Below, piece after piece: positions 62,033 to 64,000 of a stretch of DNA of 64,000 nucleotides (its first letter is position 1; the number at the start of each line of letters is the position of its first letter). The position numbers were made by a program, and so were the translations under genes. The stretch lies in assembly GCA_964454335.1 (NCBI GenBank), contig CAYVVT010000005.1, positions 186,001 to 250,000 on the forward strand. The letters run 5' to 3'. The notes under the pieces were generated by a model, which saw nothing but the letters and a program-made list of their open reading frames with translations, did no database searches and was not told the origin of the DNA. Source of the DNA: CAYVVT01 sp964454335. GTDB lineage: Bacteria; Fidelibacterota; UBA8477; JABMPR01.

Positions 62033-62398
62033 TTAGCGCTGAGAGATCTTGAATTCGAAGGGTAACAGATACTGAGATTCTACCGGGATCTCACCATGTG
62101 AAGCTGGTTGCCATTTCACATTTTTGACTGCTTGCATTGCAGCCTCATTAAAAAGATGACCACCGCTCTCTACGACCTCGAGTTCGGTCACCTTACCCTT
62201 TGAATCGATCTTAAAACTTAAGATGACCTGTCCCTCCATTCTCATTTCCTGGGCCCAGTTGGGATAATGGGTCATCTTCTTCAATGCTTCTGATCCCCCT
62301 ACCGGATGTGGGGCACTATAGTACTGGGTCATGACCGGTTCTGCGATGACAAAGGATCCCAGCAGCAGTAAGCATGTAATAATTAATGTGGTTCTCAT
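62033..62398 (-). CDS. small secreted TonB C-terminal-domain protein (paralogue)
   Basis: 121 residues with GGAGG ahead of ATG 62398. Signal peptide (LIITCLLLLGSFVIAE), then the TonB C-terminal fold: HYPNWAQEMRMEGQVILSFK, SKGKVTELEVVESGGHLF, NEAAMQAVKNVKWQPA. Like its neighbour at 61350 it lacks the spacer. The two share ESGGHxF-xxAAxxAVxxxKWxPA, which suggests duplication. Confidence 0.82.
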   Translation of the reverse strand: MRTTLIITCLLLLGSFVIAEPVMTQYYSAPHPVGGSEALKKMTHYPNWAQEMRMEGQVILSFKIDSKGKVTELEVVESGGHLFNEAAMQAVKNVKWQPASHGEIPVESQYLLPFEFKISQR

Positions 62399-62698
62399 CC
62401 TGTTACCTCCGTGGTACTCACCTGTGTTATCGTCTCAATGACATGTCAATATTTAACACAACCGTTGTGCCATTATTCAGATATCTATCTGTAAGTACCT
62501 GTAAATAAAGGATAAGAGTGGAACAGTTCTCAGATCATCACATGATGATCCTAGCTGTTCGCTGCTCAGAAATGATATAAATCCATATGATTTTGATATG
62601 CTGGTACCCGGGTGGGACCCAAGCCTTATTCGACGAACGGAAAAATGCGCCGCTGACCGGTGATCAGACCTGATTGAATCAGGGTGGTCGTGCTGGGA
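62399..62698. other. intergenic region between the sensor kinase and TonB-domain gene
   Basis: 300 bases. A nested hairpin spans 62521-62560 (GAACAG/CTGTTC outside, GATCATCA/TGATGATC inside), a possible terminator for the kinase gene. No gene seen. Confidence 0.45.
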
Positions 62699-64000
62699 TC
62701 AGGGGATCGGTAGGGTGAAGGCGAAGGTGCTTCCCATCTGCTGACTGCTGGTGACATGGATCTTACCGCCGTGTTTCTCAAGCAGCTCCTTGCATAACAG
62801 CAATCCCAGGCCGGTCCCAACCTCGTCTTCCGTACCGAAGGACTTGAAATTCATACCGACATCGAACAACTGATCAACCTGCTTCTGGGTCATGCCTATC
62901 CCTTCATCCACGACCTGGAAGAGAACTCTCGAGGTCGCTGTGCTGATCGCATTCACCTGTATCTTGCCGCCACGGTGTGAGAACTTGATGGCATTGGTGA
63001 GCAGATTGCGTAAAACGGTGTCCACCATACGTGGATCCGCCATGACCTTCAATTTGCGCGGTACGTCACTGGTGATGCTGATATCCTTGGCCCGGGCCTG
63101 GCCACGAATGATCTCCACGGCTTCGTCGACCAATTTACGGGCGAAGCATGCCCCTGGTTCGAAACTGATCTTGCCGAGTTGCAGGCGTGACCATGCCAGC
63201 AGATTCTCCACCAGCTTATGGACACTCCCCGCAGTGCGGCTCATTTCGGTGAACATCTCCTCCAGCTCATCCCGCTCAAAAGTCTTGAATTCATTCCCAA
63301 CATGTTCCATCAATTGAGCCAGACTGGACACCGGGCCGCGCAGATCATGTGCTATGATGGAGAAGAATTTATCCTTGGTGGTGTTTGAATCCTCAAGATC
63401 AGCCTCATGTCTGGTCCGGTGTTGGATCTCATTCTTCAATTCAACGTTCATCCTGGCCAGTTCTGCAGTGCGTTGCTCCACAAGTTTCTGGAGTTGCAGC
63501 TGGTTGTTCTTCAGCAATGACTCCGCTTCCAGCCTGCGGTCCACTTCCTGTTCCAGTTGTTGCTTATTGAGTTCCATCGACTCATAGGCCAGGGCATAGT
63601 TCCGTGCCACCAGGAATGCCTGGCTCACAATGAAAAGGAGAAAGGCATATGGAACGATAAAACCTGTGTTGATGTAATCCAGCGTGTACAGGGAATCATT
63701 TATTGCCGCCAATCCCAGGATCGCCGCGCCACCCACGATAATCCTTGCATTCCTGTCACCGTGCCACGCCGAACGGTAGACTGCTATAAATGGGAGCACA
63801 CAAATGGGAATGATGAGGAACAAAAATATGCGTGCGATCTGTGAGATCGCATAGGTATTCGGGATGATGAGAGTCGAGAGGAATACGAACATGATGACAA
63901 GAATGATCCGCCGGGTGAAGGGGATCAGTTTACTCTTGAATGCATCTGAAAAATACAGTGCTGTTATGGGCACGGAAAGATAAAGACTCAGGTACTCCAG
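62699..64000 (-). CDS. sensor histidine kinase, 7TMR-DISM-like (5' end beyond window)
   Basis: The frame is open to the right edge (codons before the GTG at 63973 read LEYLSLYLSV), so the start lies outside. The visible part has several transmembrane helices, a coiled coil (about 130-200 of the visible frame, YALAYESMELNKQQLEQEVD), and a standard kinase core: H box FFSIIAHDLRGPVSSL, N box RNLLTNAIKFSHRGG, G1 VVDEGIGM, G2 GTGLGLLLCKEL. The helix arrangement resembles 7TMR-DISM kinases; the extracellular domain would be off-window. No output regulator is fused; the orphan receiver at 59075 could be a partner. Confidence 0.85.
   Translation of the reverse strand: MEYLSLYLSVPITALYFSDAFKSKLIPFTRRIILVIMFVFLSTLIIPNTYAISQIARIFLFLIIPICVLPFIAVYRSAWHGDRNARIIVGGAAILGLAAINDSLYTLDYINTGFIVPYAFLLFIVSQAFLVARNYALAYESMELNKQQLEQEVDRRLEAESLLKNNQLQLQKLVEQRTAELARMNVELKNEIQHRTRHEADLEDSNTTKDKFFSIIAHDLRGPVSSLAQLMEHVGNEFKTFERDELEEMFTEMSRTAGSVHKLVENLLAWSRLQLGKISFEPGACFARKLVDEAVEIIRGQARAKDISITSDVPRKLKVMADPRMVDTVLRNLLTNAIKFSHRGGKIQVNAISTATSRVLFQVVDEGIGMTQKQVDQLFDVGMNFKSFGTEDEVGTGLGLLLCKELLEKHGGKIHVTSSQQMGSTFAFTLPIP

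Noticed and set aside
1..64000. CRISPR arrays, tRNA/rRNA genes, transposases or integrases
   Set aside because: None seen on either strand by reading; the few repeats found are short and unlinked to mobility genes.

Overview
The window looks like chromosomal DNA of an uncultured Gram-negative bacterium of the FCB superphylum, most likely Candidatus Marinimicrobia (Neomarinimicrobiota) or a neighbour such as Ignavibacteriota, Calditrichota or KSB1. The clues are six secreted proteins ending in the NYPNPFN / GxYxY / K FlgD-like (Por, type IX) sorting tail, a PorV-type outer-membrane protein, TonB-dependent uptake without a SusD partner, a CotH/lamin-tail surface protein and a Sec-type (clade II) nitrous-oxide reductase cluster. 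The phylum call is inference from family content only. I saw no tRNA, rRNA, CRISPR array, prophage or insertion sequence.

1-41790 is dominated by a beta-glucan (laminarin and/or mixed-linkage glucan) utilisation locus. After a CotH surface protein cut by the left edge, a ROK repressor with a clear operator starts an operon: GPH-type MFS transporter with an unusual large ectodomain, GH30, a GH161/GH149-type beta-1,3-glucan phosphorylase, and GH17. A convergent GH3 has an excellent sigma-54 promoter. Next comes a sensory operon: a membrane-anchored solute-binding protein, a histidine kinase and an NtrC-class activator, with no ABC permease. From 19782 to 41790 twelve tightly packed co-directional genes encode an SGLT-type symporter, a secreted CBM9 glycan-binding protein, a TonB-dependent receptor, an 1165-residue Por-tail protein, a PorV-like protein, a SurA-like lipoprotein, three GH16 enzymes (two circularly permuted as in Fibrobacter lichenase), a secreted unknown, and two GH5 enzymes with CBM6 or CBM9. 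The likely flow is: surface GH16/GH5 cut polymer, the TonB receptor imports oligosaccharides, periplasmic or lipid-anchored GH16/GH17/GH30/GH3 trim them, and MFS and SSS carriers bring oligosaccharides and glucose into the cytoplasm, where the phosphorylase releases glucose 1-phosphate.

41980-51664 is housekeeping: DUF971, a small membrane protein, YbjQ and TrmH; a three-gene saccharopine-type lysine degradation cluster (lysine-ketoglutarate reductase, saccharopine dehydrogenase, ALDH7); a REP-like inverted repeat; then rsmI, a membrane protein, tmk and ctpA.

52005-58763 is a compact nos operon: an Rrf2 regulator with two matching operators around its own promoter, a cytochrome c lipoprotein, nosZ, a NosB-like membrane protein, nosL, nosD, nosF and nosY. 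The right end carries an orphan receiver protein, an amino-acid permease, two miniature secreted TonB C-terminal-domain proteins and a 7TMR-DISM-like sensor kinase cut by the right edge.
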